Part shown: positions 20,572 through 31,991 of the stretch, piece after piece
Layout: every line of letters begins with the position of its first letter
Position numbering within the stretch: position 1 is the stretch's first letter
NCBI GenBank assembly: GCA_047495785.1
Contig: JBLDXI010000002.1
Coordinates: forward strand, 248,001 to 312,000
DNA length: 64,000 bases
Source: Lepidodermella squamata
Lineage: Eukaryota > Gastrotricha
Direction of reading: 5' to 3'
The notes under the pieces: generated by a model
Told to the model about the DNA's origin: nothing
The model's database searches: none
The model's input: the letters and a program-made list of their open reading frames with translations, nothing else
Program-made: the position numbers and the translations under genes

Positions 20572-21460
20572 AGCTGTGGCGTAAATAAAAGCTAAATTGG
20601 AATAAAACAAAAGTTCAATATAGAAAGTTCAATAGCTATAGAAATATAGAAATTCTCTATTGAGTTCAGGCTTGTTGGTGCATGTTTATGGTGCATGCAC
20701 TTGGCATTTGAATTTTACACTATAATAAAAAATGAACTGTCGCACAAATCAAAATTCCGATTTTTTAGTTGACCTTTAACATTGTCACCCATCCTTTATA
20801 TACGAGCCACGTGTGATTTCCGATCTCATTAGTTGCATTCATTCCGCTTTTTTGGCGTGGATAGACAGCTTCATTAATTATGACTATATAATTATGTCCC
20901 AATCCGGGGCGGTAGACAATAAAGTGATCGTCCAACGGCAACTGTATAGCCAGTAGATATTTATTGTTTTTGCCTGTGCATTCACTGAAGAATTTCATTA
21001 TTGTCCATTGTCCCTGAATACGGACAATTCAAAAAAATCCTAAGCATGATTTGTGGGTGCTCCGCTCATAATTCAAAAAATTAAATTTTTGCCTGCAAAA
21101 GCCCCGACCGGCCTCACTTAGTGCTACTGAGCTCTGAGGCCAGCCGGTCGAAAAGCTGGGACCGTTCGCAAGCGGCCGTTAAAACCGCTAAAACCACCAC
21201 TGCTGCATACTATAAAAAATCAAGGATTATGAAGGGATCATAATGGTTGATAAACCATGATTGATCAAAAATGACTTAGAAAGTTTCCGTGGTTGTTTGT
21301 TGTCTGTACTTACTTTCATAACTCGGCACAGTGTTATCGGAAATGTGACAAGTTTGCCATTCGGTTCCGTTACAAATAATTTAGGCCCCGCAGCAGGCAA
21401 ATTTGGTTCTGTTTAAAGCCACCACGTTTACAATTCGCAACAGTCGCCATAATTTTCAGG
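20572..21460. other. Intergenic
   Basis: No gene recognised. It holds an inverted repeat at 21106-21149 and, further upstream, AT-rich sequence. Confidence 0.4.
21106..21149. repeat. Inverted repeat able to form a hairpin
   Basis: GACCGGCCTCA at 21106-21116 pairs with TGAGGCcaGCCGGTC at about 21135-21149, with a small bulge. It is not followed by a T run. The origin is probably a decayed palindromic element. Confidence 0.4.
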
Positions 21461-21475
21461 AAAAGTCCTCCTCAA
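21461..21475 (+). promoter_or_regulatory. Family 15-bp upstream element (gene 21528)
   Basis: AAAAGTCCTCCTCAA ends 52 nt before the ATG. Confidence 0.7.
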
Positions 21476-21527
21476 AGCTCGCTTAATTTACTGCAGCCAA
21501 TAAGAACGAAAGATCCAGCCATCAATA

Positions 21528-22631
21528 ATGCACATGATTGCTCTAGCTATAAGTTACTCAATTCTGATCGACCAAGCCTTCGGACATTTTGCAAGAGAGA
21601 TAATATATACTCGTCCTAAATCGTCGTCGATACGAGTTCGTCGCCAGCCTGGTCAATCTAATATTAATGCCCATCAGAATAGCTTGGATACAGATCTCCA
21701 GGCTGTTCGAGACTTTGTGGAAACAAGTCTCAGGTTGGAAAGAACACCTGCACCACCACTGCAACCAGCTCCAGGAACAAGACGGCGAGTAGTGACATTC
21801 CACGAAGATACCGTATTTCACACCGGCAGACCAGTAAGAAGGCCGTTGTCCGAGAGCCGATTCAACATACCGCCTAATCCACCGGCAGAAGGCCAAGTAC
21901 CGCCCCCTCCTCAGCAACAACCAGCGGCAGCACCAATAATTGTCACGATGAGCCCAGAGCAATTTCAGGAATTGTTTGGGATCGATGCTCAATCAATATC
22001 AAAGAGCGCACAAGAGAACGCGATAGAACTTGAAGAGGATTACCTTTTCGGCGATTATGTGGATCAAGGGAAACCTGTTGGAAAATCACAGCCGGAAATG
22101 TCGATAATTCCTCGTCAGCCCGTTCAACGAAAGATATCAAGCCTCGACTCACCTTTGGCTGACGCTGTTGGGCCTCTGAATAATGATGGGTCGAGTAAAG
22201 GCAATTCCTTCGCCCAAAAGGCGAAATCATTTTGGCAGCGGAATAAACGCGGAGTAAAAATTGCTGGCGCAGTGTTTGCCGCCTTAGCGGTCATTGGGAT
22301 TGTTGCTGGTATCACATATGCTCTAACAAGACAGCAGAAAATTTCGAATTCCCGTGAGAGCCTAGAAGGAAAAGACAGACGCCTGAGAGCAGGCCTGTTA
22401 ACTAGCGATCAAATGTTGGGGAGAGTTGGTTATGATGAACAGGGAACGCTGTACGGCCGCGTTGCCATGATAATGGAAGCAAGCAGTCCGGTTACATCAT
22501 TGGTCGCTCAGAACTTCGAGATTTTAAGAATCGGCGAGGTTTGGCCCGCTCCAACGTCAGAGGCAGCCTCAATGGATACTTTAATCAGATTTGAACCGAT
22601 TTCGATTGATGCTGCATATTCCACCTATTAA
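21528..22631 (+). CDS. RRQ/WPxPT family membrane protein 4
   Basis: A 367-residue single-exon protein. N-terminal ALAISYSILIDQAFG, basic site VRRQPGQS, and a Pro/Gln-rich region (PPNPPAEGQVPPPPQQQP). FWQRNKRG leads into one helix at ~242-266 (KIAGAVFAALAVIGIVAG). The C-terminal module has KDRRLRAGLLTSDQMLGRV, LYGRVAMIMEASSPVTSLV, WPAPTSEAASMDTLIRF and AAYSTY. The C-terminal third is nearly identical to gene 16283, while the Pro-rich segment differs. This suggests the membrane and C-terminal parts are under stronger constraint or are homogenised. Function unknown. Confidence 0.8.
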   Translation: MHMIALAISYSILIDQAFGHFAREIIYTRPKSSSIRVRRQPGQSNINAHQNSLDTDLQAVRDFVETSLRLERTPAPPLQPAPGTRRRVVTFHEDTVFHTGRPVRRPLSESRFNIPPNPPAEGQVPPPPQQQPAAAPIIVTMSPEQFQELFGIDAQSISKSAQENAIELEEDYLFGDYVDQGKPVGKSQPEMSIIPRQPVQRKISSLDSPLADAVGPLNNDGSSKGNSFAQKAKSFWQRNKRGVKIAGAVFAALAVIGIVAGITYALTRQQKISNSRESLEGKDRRLRAGLLTSDQMLGRVGYDEQGTLYGRVAMIMEASSPVTSLVAQNFEILRIGEVWPAPTSEAASMDTLIRFEPISIDAAYSTY

Positions 22632-22763
22632 TGCGATATATGATTCGGATTATTAGGACTTGAAGTATCAATTATCCTAATAAAGAATAGCTCGGAATCA
22701 TAATCAATAAATTTTGGTAGCCATATCAGTCGCTCAAGAAAACATGTTTAGCCTCAATAGGGC

Positions 22764-22871
22764 GATGGAACTCTGTATGGCCGTGTTACCGTGGACATGC
22801 ATGCTAGCAACCCGATTGCAGCCTTAGTTTCGGAAAACTTTGAACTGCTGACGTTTCGAGACTTTTTCTAA
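22764..22871 (+). pseudogene. Relic of RRQ/WPxPT family C-terminal module
   Basis: Encodes GDGTLYGRVTV then HASNPIAALVSENFELL and a stop. This is clearly the YGRV segment of a family member without the rest of the gene. It lies just downstream of gene 21528, indicating a lost tandem copy. Confidence 0.6.
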
Positions 22872-22977
22872 CAACAAACCCAGCTTCGGCTTTTCAGCTT
22901 GACAGTTTCAGCTTGAACACCAGCCGATTTTTACAAATTACCGAAATTTTTTATATTACAAAAAATGAATGACCCTA

Positions 22978-22992
22978 AAAATTCTGCCTTCA
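22978..22992 (+). promoter_or_regulatory. Family 15-bp upstream element (pseudogene 23060)
   Basis: AAAATTCTGCCTTCA ends 67 nt before the old ATG. The element is retained even though the gene is broken. Confidence 0.5.
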
Positions 22993-23059
22993 TTTTAAAT
23001 ATCAATGTGAGGGAGAGGGCTAATTTCTTCAGTACCTATATATTAGCCTATTAAGTTGA

Positions 23060-24204
23060 ATGCGACTGCTTGCTGTAATTTTATCCCACCGTATTCTGAC
23101 TGAACAAATAATATTCGGAGAATATAATAAGGATTTGAGGTTGCCGCGATTTCGTCGCCAGCCTGGTGGATTTCCCGTCCCAACCAGAACGCCAAACCTT
23201 GGCAATGATCATAGTGAGATAGATGCCGTAGCCAATGAACTCTCACCAAAGACCTAGTAGCGGAGTCTATTGAATACCAGAAAACCCTATCCAAGACATT
23301 AATCAATCCCCAGGCTTTAAATGAGTTCTCATTGATTGCTGAGGGCGATTTACCGAAAGCAAGGCTGTCAAAACCGAGTCGGCAACATGCAGTGGCGACT
23401 ATACGTCGTTTGAGACCTAAGAGTCCACTTGTGGACCCATCTGATCCTTCCCTAAATGATTACTTTCGACCTGGTGTTAAAACTGATGAGTGGAATCGTG
23501 TACAGGCTTCTTTCGACCGGTGTGTTTAAAACTTGCCAATCGCAGGAGCAGGCAATGATGGACCAGTGGCCCCGGCGAATTCAGCACTACAATCGATCCG
23601 GCTGTACTTGAGGAGAATTTACTTTACGGGGATTACGTGGATCACGAGAGACCTGTTGGTAGTCCACCACCGGAAATATAGGCTTTACCTCGCGAGCCCG
23701 ATATCAAGCCTCGACTCATCTCTGGATAAAGCTGTCGGGCCTTTAAATTATGACGGGTCGAGTAAAGGCAATTCCTTCGCTCGAAAGGCAAAATCGCTTT
23801 GGGAACGAAACAAACGAGGGATTAAAATTGCCGGTGCAGTTTTCGCCGCAATAGCTGTGATTGGAACTGTTGCTGGTATCATGTATGCTGTCACAAGAAA
23901 GAAGGAAAATTCGAGTTTCCGTGAGAGCATGGAAGCAAACGACAGACGCCTGAGAGCAGGCCTGTTAATTAGCAATGAAATGTTGGGGAGAGCTGCTTAT
24001 GCTGAACAAGGAACTCTGTACGGTCGCGTTGCTATGGTAATGGAGGCAAGCAGCTCGGTCACGGGATTGATCGCTCAGAATTTCGAGCTATTTAAGATTC
24101 GCGATGTTTGGCCTACCCCTACAGCAGAGGCAGCCTCAGGGGATACATTTATTTTGAAAAGATCTTGGGTGATGCTGCATACTCCACTTATTAATTGTCA
24201 ATGA
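23060..24204 (+). pseudogene. RRQ/WPxPT family pseudogene
   Basis: Starts intact (LAVILSHRILTEQIIFG, then RFRRQPGG) but stops at 23255-23257. The middle portion continues in other frames. From about 23533 the sequence again matches gene 16283 (PIAGAGNDGPVAPANSALQS), with losses near 23600-23710. The helix (KIAGAVFAAIAVIGTVAG) and module (LYGRVAMVMEASSSVTGL, WPTPTAEAASGD) are preserved. A final frameshift near 24150 separates the terminal DAAYSTY. Several independent lesions make this a true pseudogene rather than an assembly error. Confidence 0.75.
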
Positions 24205-25109
24205 ATTATCATAACAAAGAATCGCTTGGAATCACCCTGTTTGCGAGCTTGTGGTGAATTTCATCCGAAGTGTAAAGCGTTTAAACAAAGCAAAACGGCT
24301 AGTGCTGTGAAAAGCCCTCCTTTATATATTATAATAGAAAATTCATTTCGATGGTGTAACTCCAGCTTTTTTGATTCGTTCAGCCGCTGTGATAATATCG
24401 TACGCAGCCCTACACTTTGCGCTTGGTGATTCAAGCTGGTAACCCAATAACAGCTTTGATCTCTCACATTTTCAATTTTTCGAGGTTTTAAAGACTGAGG
24501 TTAGATGACCAACTGCAAAAATGAGTGTGTGTAAGCTTATAGCTTATACTATGAAACTAGCGAGTGTGAGGAGGATGTGTCACAAAAAATTAATGGTACC
24601 GTTTCTGACGCTTAAAGGTGAGTTCGCAAACGTCCGGTTCGCCGTATCGTATCGTAGAGTAGAATAGTTAAGCTTCCGCCGTGTTGACCGTGGAGAAGGT
24701 CAGTGGTTCGCAGTCCAAGGAACTGAGCAGAGCGCACGGCTGAGTGGCAGCAATATCGATCCAAGTCGGAACTACAAGTTTTTTGATAGTTTTATGTCTT
24801 TCTATGTGTTATAAAATCTACAATCGGTCGCCAAGGAGGATATGTGTCTGCCCTTAATAAATTACTTCGATCAATAATTTTAGAGGGTTATAATGGTACA
24901 CAGTATAAAGCCTTTTATCTTCAAATTGCCATTAGGAATTATCTGACCTCATATTTTCTCAGGGATAGGAATCTCTGTGAGCTGCCCACGATCTTTTAAT
25001 CCTCTCAAAGTTAACCATGTTTGACAGGTATCATATTTCATCATCGTCAGATGCCTGAAATGAGTGGATGAAATAGGATGAATTCTAGTCCCTCTTTCAC
25101 AGCTCAAAA
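24205..25109. other. Intergenic before GPCR array
   Basis: No coding gene recognised. It holds a possible structured element at 24678-24740. Just before the first receptor ATG, AGTCCCTCTTTCA loosely resembles the 15-bp family element but is not convincing. Confidence 0.4.
24678..24740 (+). other. Possible three-way-junction RNA-like fold
   Basis: An outer stem GCCGTG/CACGGC (24678-24683 with 24735-24740) encloses TGACC/GGTCA (24685-24689 with 24698-24702) and a short GTTC/GAAC stem (24706-24709 with 24720-24723). It includes GGTTCGCAGTCC, which resembles a tRNA B box. It is not a standard tRNA, and chance is possible at this length. Confidence 0.25.
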
Positions 25110-27401
25110 ATGACTACTATAACGCACATTACTTTTATGTCGATTTTAACAGCAGTGATGTGCAAGCCTTACAATTTAATGGTTATGCAAACATTCCCTA
25201 TCACTGGTGTTGCACCAAATTTCGGCAGGACTTGCAGCCTTATTTCAAATTTAATGGCCGGGATGGTTAATAACCGATCTGATTTTCTTCCCGACTACAG
25301 CATCGCGTTTCGTTTCGAGGACGAGTCAGTCGGGCTATACAATCCATTGATAATCGCAAGCTATTCTCGAGGTATGGATGACAGGAATGATACGTACTTT
25401 TCCCCACTGATTTTAGGCGGAGGCTTGTCAAGTGGAGTAATGAGAGGAGCTCCGTTGCTCAAGCCGTTAAACCTGATTCAGATATGCTTGGGCTGCTCGG
25501 CTGCAATTCTGGCTGATCACCAGCGCTATCCTAATCTGTGGCTGATGATGGCTGGTGGAGATGTACTTGCTATGTCCATTGTGAAATTTATCGGGCAAGT
25601 CGGAAAATGGAGCAGAATAGGAATCCTGACTTCTCCGGGAAACCCTTATGACTATACAACTGCGTTATGGGTTCAAAAGATAGCAATCGAGAGTGGCATT
25701 GCAGTTCCAGTTTTCGACGTTCGGTTGGAAATTGACGATGACTCGATGTCTCCCTTGATCGAAAACGACATTAGGATCATTGTGCTCATGACCAGCGTTT
25801 CGACAACTGTGACTCAATACCATTGCGCCGCGTACAGAAAAGGTCTAACTGGAGCCAAATATGTCTTTTTGAGTGACGGATATGGCTACGTCACTTCGAA
25901 TCCTGATTTTAAAATCGGCTGTGATCGAGATGCGATAGCAATTCAACAGAAGCAAACTATTTGGTTCCAGTCAAGCACCGTAAATCTGGATCCTAGTGCT
26001 AGATCAGAGTTGGGATTCAATTCTATTGAGTTTGATGTGATGCTTAATAGTGCTTTGATGGCTAGAGGATGGGCACCGACTCCGGACTATGGCAACAGAA
26101 GGCTTTGTCATGATTTAACGCTTAAAGGCCTGCGAACACTAGATGAAGCAGAGAAGGAATTGAAAACTCGAGGGCTGTCACTTCGAGACTACAAAACCCA
26201 GCCTGAAGTGATCGCTGAAGTAATAAATCGAACTCTAGGGACGATAACAGTTAATGGCCTTCGAATTGGTGCTATGAAGTATAGTCCACGTGGCCAAGTT
26301 GACGATGACTCAATCGTTGCATCAAACCTTCAAGGAAACGACTTGAAAGGATACTATGTACAGCAGCGCCATCATAACTCTTCAGATTTCAAGCATGAAT
26401 CCTTCTACCTTCGGGAAATCGAACACTTCAACTGGTCGAACTGGTTAGGAATGGTCCCAAAAGACGCTAAAACGGTCGAAGTTGAAGTAGATGATGTTCC
26501 TTGGTCTATCGTAATAACCATCACGACTCTTGCGGTCTTTATCACATTTCCTGATTTTTTCCTTCTTTCAGCTTTGATTCATAAGTCGAAAGAGGGCGGA
26601 TTTCAATTCCGTAAGTTGATGCCGTTCTCCAAAACCCTTGGATTATTCGCTTGCATCGTTTTGAATACGGCGAGCATAGCTTTCGTCGTACCGATAAGGC
26701 AGAAATTCTACGAATTGGCTGTTGCAAGAACATGCTTACTGGTTATCGGCGTTTCTCTTCTTAATGGAGTCATTACAATTAGAGCTTTTTGCCCCGCACG
26801 AATGGTGTCAGCGTTAACTCGAAAACGTCGAAGGAAGAGTAGCCGAAGTGAGAATATTTTGGTTCTGGACAACGAAACAGCAAGGAGCATGGATCAAATG
26901 TGCTCAATCGGAGCCTTAGTCTACTCGAACCTTAACGTGGTAGTAATGATATCCGGCCTTATGAGCAGCCCTATCTCATGCTCGTTCCAGGGGTCAGAAA
27001 GTTCAGATCATTATGACTCGGAGAGTGACACATACGTTCAGATTATTGCCCCAATTTGCGGATCCAAAAACGATACTATATGGATTGTCCCGCTAATCAT
27101 TGTCAACCTTATCTCTCTCTGCATTGGAAGCTTCCACATTTATCAATTTAAGCTGAGAAAGGTCTCGATTAAAGGCGCTAACTTCATTGCAAGGATACCA
27201 GTATGTATAGCCAACTCCATAACCATCATAGTTGCTTGTTCTATGATCGTGATTACTTTCAAAGGCGTAATTGCCAGGCAAATTGCTGTTTCATTCGCTT
27301 GCTTAGTTCTATCAGGAGGTACTGCGCTGATTTGGGCCTGGCCAACTGGTACGGAGCAAAAATTTCGTCCGAGCTCTGTCCATCCCCTCGACCGTTTGTG
27401 A
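25110..27401 (+). CDS. Class C (GABA-B-like) GPCR, copy 1
   Basis: A 763-residue intronless receptor. A short signal peptide (residues ~1-18) precedes a Venus-flytrap ligand-binding domain (~20-450). That domain has the type I periplasmic-binding signatures PITGVAPNFGRTCS, ILTSPGNPYDYTTALWVQK and CAAYRKGLTGAKYVFLSDGYGY, the last matching the GABA-B subfamily pattern C-x-x-Y-x-x-x-L-x-G-x-x-Y-V. Seven hydrophobic helices follow from about residue 467 to 755, with the last ending SGGTALIWAW. There is no cysteine-rich domain between, which also fits GABA-B-like receptors. It would sit in the plasma membrane and signal through G proteins; the ligand is unknown. It is the first of three tandem copies. 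Confidence 0.83.
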   Translation: MTTITHITFMSILTAVMCKPYNLMVMQTFPITGVAPNFGRTCSLISNLMAGMVNNRSDFLPDYSIAFRFEDESVGLYNPLIIASYSRGMDDRNDTYFSPLILGGGLSSGVMRGAPLLKPLNLIQICLGCSAAILADHQRYPNLWLMMAGGDVLAMSIVKFIGQVGKWSRIGILTSPGNPYDYTTALWVQKIAIESGIAVPVFDVRLEIDDDSMSPLIENDIRIIVLMTSVSTTVTQYHCAAYRKGLTGAKYVFLSDGYGYVTSNPDFKIGCDRDAIAIQQKQTIWFQSSTVNLDPSARSELGFNSIEFDVMLNSALMARGWAPTPDYGNRRLCHDLTLKGLRTLDEAEKELKTRGLSLRDYKTQPEVIAEVINRTLGTITVNGLRIGAMKYSPRGQVDDDSIVASNLQGNDLKGYYVQQRHHNSSDFKHESFYLREIEHFNWSNWLGMVPKDAKTVEVEVDDVPWSIVITITTLAVFITFPDFFLLSALIHKSKEGGFQFRKLMPFSKTLGLFACIVLNTASIAFVVPIRQKFYELAVARTCLLVIGVSLLNGVITIRAFCPARMVSALTRKRRRKSSRSENILVLDNETARSMDQMCSIGALVYSNLNVVVMISGLMSSPISCSFQGSESSDHYDSESDTYVQIIAPICGSKNDTIWIVPLIIVNLISLCIGSFHIYQFKLRKVSIKGANFIARIPVCIANSITIIVACSMIVITFKGVIARQIAVSFACLVLSGGTALIWAWPTGTEQKFRPSSVHPLDRL

Positions 27402-27649
27402 TAATCATGGAATGCAATCAAGTCTAAAAGCTGGGGATCAAACTCATGGACGGTGTTTTACGCACGAACTTTATTTCGATTGCGAATTCTATTATCAGAG
27501 TTATTAGCCATGATTAAAGTTTGGAAAGTGTCGATCGTGAAACATTGCACTTACACAGCTTCGTAAATCAATGTTTGGTACATTCATGAAATGCAGTAAA
27601 TAGCTAGTCCGAAATGGATCAGAACACCCGCTTGAAAATTAAGGGATCT
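27402..27649. other. Intergenic
   Basis: Spacer between receptor copy 1 and a MITE. Nothing else recognised. Confidence 0.4.
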
Positions 27650-27659
27650 AATTGAAGCA

Positions 27660-27823
27660 GTGTGCGAAGTAGGATCCGGGAGCTGAGGTGTTTTCTACTT
27701 GTTTTCTGGGACCCAGCCGAAGAAACCAAAGGGTCCCCCCTGTGGTTTTTTCAGCCTTTCTCTGGTTTGGGTCCCGGAGCTGGGGTGTCGCGACACCCCA
27801 GCACCCCGGTACTTCGCACCCTG
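27660..27823. mobile_element. MITE family B with 10-bp target duplication
   Basis: A 164-bp element has terminal inverted repeats based on GTGCGAAGTA and an internal palindrome (CTGGGGTGTCGCGACACCCC). It is flanked by exact direct repeats AATTGAAGCA at 27650-27659 and 27824-27833. It is GC-rich against an AT-rich background and non-coding. The GCGAAGTACCGG end resembles MITE family A, so the two may use related transposases. Confidence 0.75.
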
Positions 27824-27833
27824 AATTGAAGCA

Positions 27834-29347
27834 TGGTAAAAGGAGCTAGTTCAATGTGTTTTTTCACAATAGTCTTCTTTTCACGCTATTCTTAGAGACA
27901 AATTACTGATATCAGTCAATAGGAAAAGCCGGAAATAATTTGGACCACAACGCCGTTAAGGTTCCCTGAATCTGCCAGGATCTTTGTCCCAAATTGTTTT
28001 AAACTTGAACAAGAAGTATTTCGGAGTACATTTAAGAATATTTTGACTGAGTTATTCACTCAGTTACTTGTCATGGTCGCTTTGGAAATTGGAAACTAAC
28101 AGAAAGTTTTCAAAATTTGGCAATATTTACTAGAATTCTCTCTTCCATGTTCCGCAATTTAACCCATTGAAAGGGACAAACAATTGCGCAGCCTTTATTA
28201 CAGATTACGCCGCCACAGCAATTTATCGCCAAACTTTCCAATTTTATCGGTTATTGGTAGATGTTTCAACACACTGCTCGCGTGTTTTTTTCGCAAAATT
28301 GTATTTCTTCCGTCCTTTTGACGTCTCATGTTCGTTTCTGACAAGCAAGACACCCCGCAAGTTGAGGGTTGAGGGCAGGGTATGCAGAAGCCTGGTTTTG
28401 GTCTATTTTCATGAGCATAAGTTTCGATGTAATGCGAGGACATGAAACAAATCTACTTATATTGAAAGGTTTTCAATAGGATTTCCTTTTCTGTATCTTT
28501 AAGATTAATTTATTAAGATCAAAATGAACACACTGCAAAAAACTACACACACCACTCTCTACACGTTCCAATGACCCGGAATACTTTAAGGGCAAAGCAT
28601 TTATTTCAACGATTGTTTCGGTCGGAAATTTGCGTTCATCTGCCTCAATTGCTTGGTACAATATGGATTTCTTATTTTTCAATATACCTATATGATTCAA
28701 GAAAGGCGGAATTTGATTTTTACTCTTGTAGCGATGAGTTGAGCAGAGATTTTTTATGAAGAAGTGCTGTGTGTTTGGCGGTTTTAAGATAGATTTGTTC
28801 TAGAAATCGTTTCGCTAAAATCGCAGCAACGACATGGGCCTTTTCCGTTGAGTTTAGCTTACAGCTTACGTCTGCATGAAACATGAAGCCATAATGTGTG
28901 GGAAGTCATGAAAGTTTGGCACGATCATTGCTTGCTAACAGTTTCGTGATCATACTCCTACCACGAATTCTGCTTGCCTAGAAATGAGTTACAACTTCCT
29001 GTCGAAGTAATATAACTACGGCGCCAAGTTTTCATTGCATCACCCAATGCATTATGGGATTGATAATATGTGCAACTTATCAATATTATTTTAAGTAAGC
29101 GAATTAAACTGACAGCCCCGACAGTCTGAAATTTCAAAATCTGAGAGCATCACTTTGTAGATTCAACCTTTTCCACTTAGCACAGGAAACAACCACGAAC
29201 CCTACTCTCCACGATAATAGCAACGACGATTTCAGTTTCATCCATTAGAAATGCGAGACGGAGTTACATTTTTAGCGCCAAAGGTTTTCATATATACACA
29301 AGCTGTTTGCATTTGAAAGCGATCGAGTTTTCCTAAAATATAACACA
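27834..29347. other. Intergenic between GPCR copies 1 and 2
   Basis: About 1.5 kb of AT-rich sequence. Open frames at 28167-28445 and on the opposite strand show no domain and look random. Confidence 0.4.
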
Positions 29348-31641
29348 ATGATTTTCGCCAGGCTGATACTGATAATCACCGCGTTTATGCCAATCGCATC
29401 CAAGAAGTATAATTTGACAATCATGCAGACGTTCCCCATCACTGGTGTTGCGCCGAATTTCGGCAGAACTTGCAGCCTTATTTCGAATTTAATCGCTGGA
29501 ATATTCAATAACCAGAGTTATCTTCTTCCCGACTACAACATCTTGTTTCAATTCGAAGACGAATCGATCGGGCTCTACAATCCATTGAGAATCGCTAGCT
29601 ATGCTCGAAATATGGACGATCGTAACGATACGTACTTTTCTCCGCTGATTTTGGGCGGAGGCTTGTCAAGTGGAGTAATGAGAGGAGCTCCGTTGCTCAA
29701 GCCGTTAAACTTGATTCAGATATGCTTGGGCTGCTCGGCCGCAATTCTGGTTGATCACAAGCGCTATCCTAATCTGTGGCTGATGATGGCCGGTGGAGAC
29801 GTCCTCGCTATGTCGATTGTGAAATTTATCGGACAAGTCGGGAAATGGAGCAGAATAGGAATCCTGACATCACCGGTCAACCCTTATGACTATACAACTG
29901 CGCTATGGGTTCAAAAGATAGCAATCGAGAGTGGTATCGCTGTTCCAGTTTTTGATGTTCGGTTGGAAATTGACGATGACTCGATGACTCCCTTGATCGA
30001 AAACGACATAAGGATCATTGTGCTCATGACCAGCGTTTCGACAACTGTGACTCAATACCATTGCGCTGCGTACAGAAAAAGACTAACTGGTGCCAAATAT
30101 GTCTTTCTGAGCGACGGATATGGCTACGTCACATCTAATCCTGATTTGAAAATTGGCTGCGACCGAGATGCAATAGCAATTCAACAGAGGCAAACGATTT
30201 GGTTCCAGTCAAGCACCGTAAATCTGGATCTTAGTGCTAGATCAGAGATGGGATTCAACTCGAGTGAGTTCGATGCGATGCTTAATAGTGCTTTGATGGC
30301 CCAGATTACGGAAATCGAAGGCTTTGTCACGATTTAACGCTTAAAGGCCTGCGAACACTAGATGAAGCGGAGAAAGAATTGAAATCTCGAGGGCTGTCTC
30401 TTCGAGACTACAAAACGTACCCGTGGCTGATTGCTGAAATAGTGAACAGAACCTTAGGGACCATCGTAGTTAACGGTCTTCGGATCGGGGCGATGAAGTA
30501 CAGTCCACGTGGCCAAGTTGACGATGACTTAATTGTTGCATCACATTTTCAAGGGAACGCCATGAAAGGATACTATGTACAGCATCGGCGACAGAATGCT
30601 TCTGCATTCGAATACGATTCTTTTTATATTGAAGAAATCGAGCCTTTCTCTTGGCCAAACTGGCAAGAAAAAGTTCCGAAGGATACAAAAAGTACTAATA
30701 TTGTGATAGATGGTGTGCCATTGCCGGTTTTTATAGGCGTATCTGCTATGGCGGCTTTGTTGACCTTGAATGATTTTTTAGTCCTAGCCCTTATAACCCA
30801 TCGATCGAAAGAGGGAGGAATGCGATTTTGGAAATGCTTGCCGTTCTCTCAGGCCGGGGGATTGTTAGCATGTATAATCCTAAACCTGGCTAGCATTTTC
30901 TATGCATTACCAATGCAGCAGAGATATGAACTAGCTTTAGCTGGACAATGTCTATTGGTAATCGGTGCTTCAATTCTCAATAGTATTCTAGCCTTCAGAT
31001 GTTTCAGTCCTATGCGAGCGGCATCACTTCTTCCTCAGTTAATTCAGCGTTTAAGTCTAGTTAAACGTAATGAGAACACTTTTGAGTTAAATATACCCAC
31101 AGCGAAAAGCTTAGACCGCATGGCTTCAATAGGCGCAATGCTGTTTTCCTTGTTGAATATCGCAATTATGGCTGGTGGAGTAGCCGTAAATCCAGTGGTT
31201 TGTTCCATTCAGATTTTGAGTCAAGCTGATCAGTACGATCCGATAAGTGACACGCTAACTCTCAACTTGGCACAGGTTTGTGTCTCAGCAAATGAAGTTA
31301 TATGGGTGGCAATCATAGTCGCAATCACTCTTCTAAATCTCGGTGCTGGCTGTTTGTCTTTCTATCAATTCAAGCAGCGTAAGATTATGATTGTAGGCGG
31401 AGAAGTTCTTACAGGTTTTCCTATGCCTGTGATCAATTCAATAGGTCTCATAATTGCGAGCTCCCTTATCGTGCTAACTCTAAATAGCGTCAGCGCTCGG
31501 CGAATTACCATTGCCATCGCTTGTCTCGCTTTATCGGGAGTGACGTCGCTAATATGGAGCTGGCGGAGCAGGAAACTGGACACGCCCACGATACCGGTGA
31601 CGAACAGTCTGCTATCGAGAGGGAGATCGTCTGCAATTTGA
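29348..31641 (+). pseudogene. Class C GPCR copy 2, broken by a 19-nt deletion
   Basis: The first frame (29348-30337, 329 codons) and the second (to 31641) together match copies 1 and 3 end to end. At about 30300, after GATGGC, 19 nt present in both neighbours (starting TAGAGGATGG) are missing. This shifts the frame and truncates the Venus-flytrap domain. Everything downstream, including all seven helices, remains open. The lesion is therefore young, or it is a sequencing or allelic difference. The ligand domain is closest to copy 1 and the helices are closest to copy 3. Confidence 0.78.
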
Positions 31642-31982
31642 GAACGCATTATTCATGTCGCGATGCGCGATGTGTTATTTATAATCTTTCTTTGCAAATT
31701 GTGTCTCAGCAAGGAGTTCAATCATTGAATGATACTGTTTTTCACTTGTAATTTTATGCTGTTAGACTGCTTGTTGTGCAATCACTTTCATACCACTCAC
31801 TTCTCCATCTTTACAATATGAAAACCGAATGAAATCAGCAAAAATGTGAACATTATTGTTTCTTAGCCTGCCATCTTTGCAGCGATTTGAAATGACTAAT
31901 TACTAGCCGGTGTCTTCCGATCCCGAAACAACGTAAAAGAGCTCAAATTCCCAGTCTCGACATGCCATCGAATGAATAGTTA
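31642..31982. other. Intergenic
   Basis: No gene recognised between receptor copy 2 and MITE copy 3. Confidence 0.4.
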
Positions 31983-31991
31983 GATTCAACC

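Noticed and set aside
24700-24716. tRNA gene suggested by a B-box-like GGTTCGCAGTCC
   Set aside because: No matching cloverleaf or anticodon arm could be drawn. Kept only as a possible structured element.
28167-28445. Open frames on both strands between receptor copies
   Set aside because: No recognisable domain, start context or splice support; probably random.
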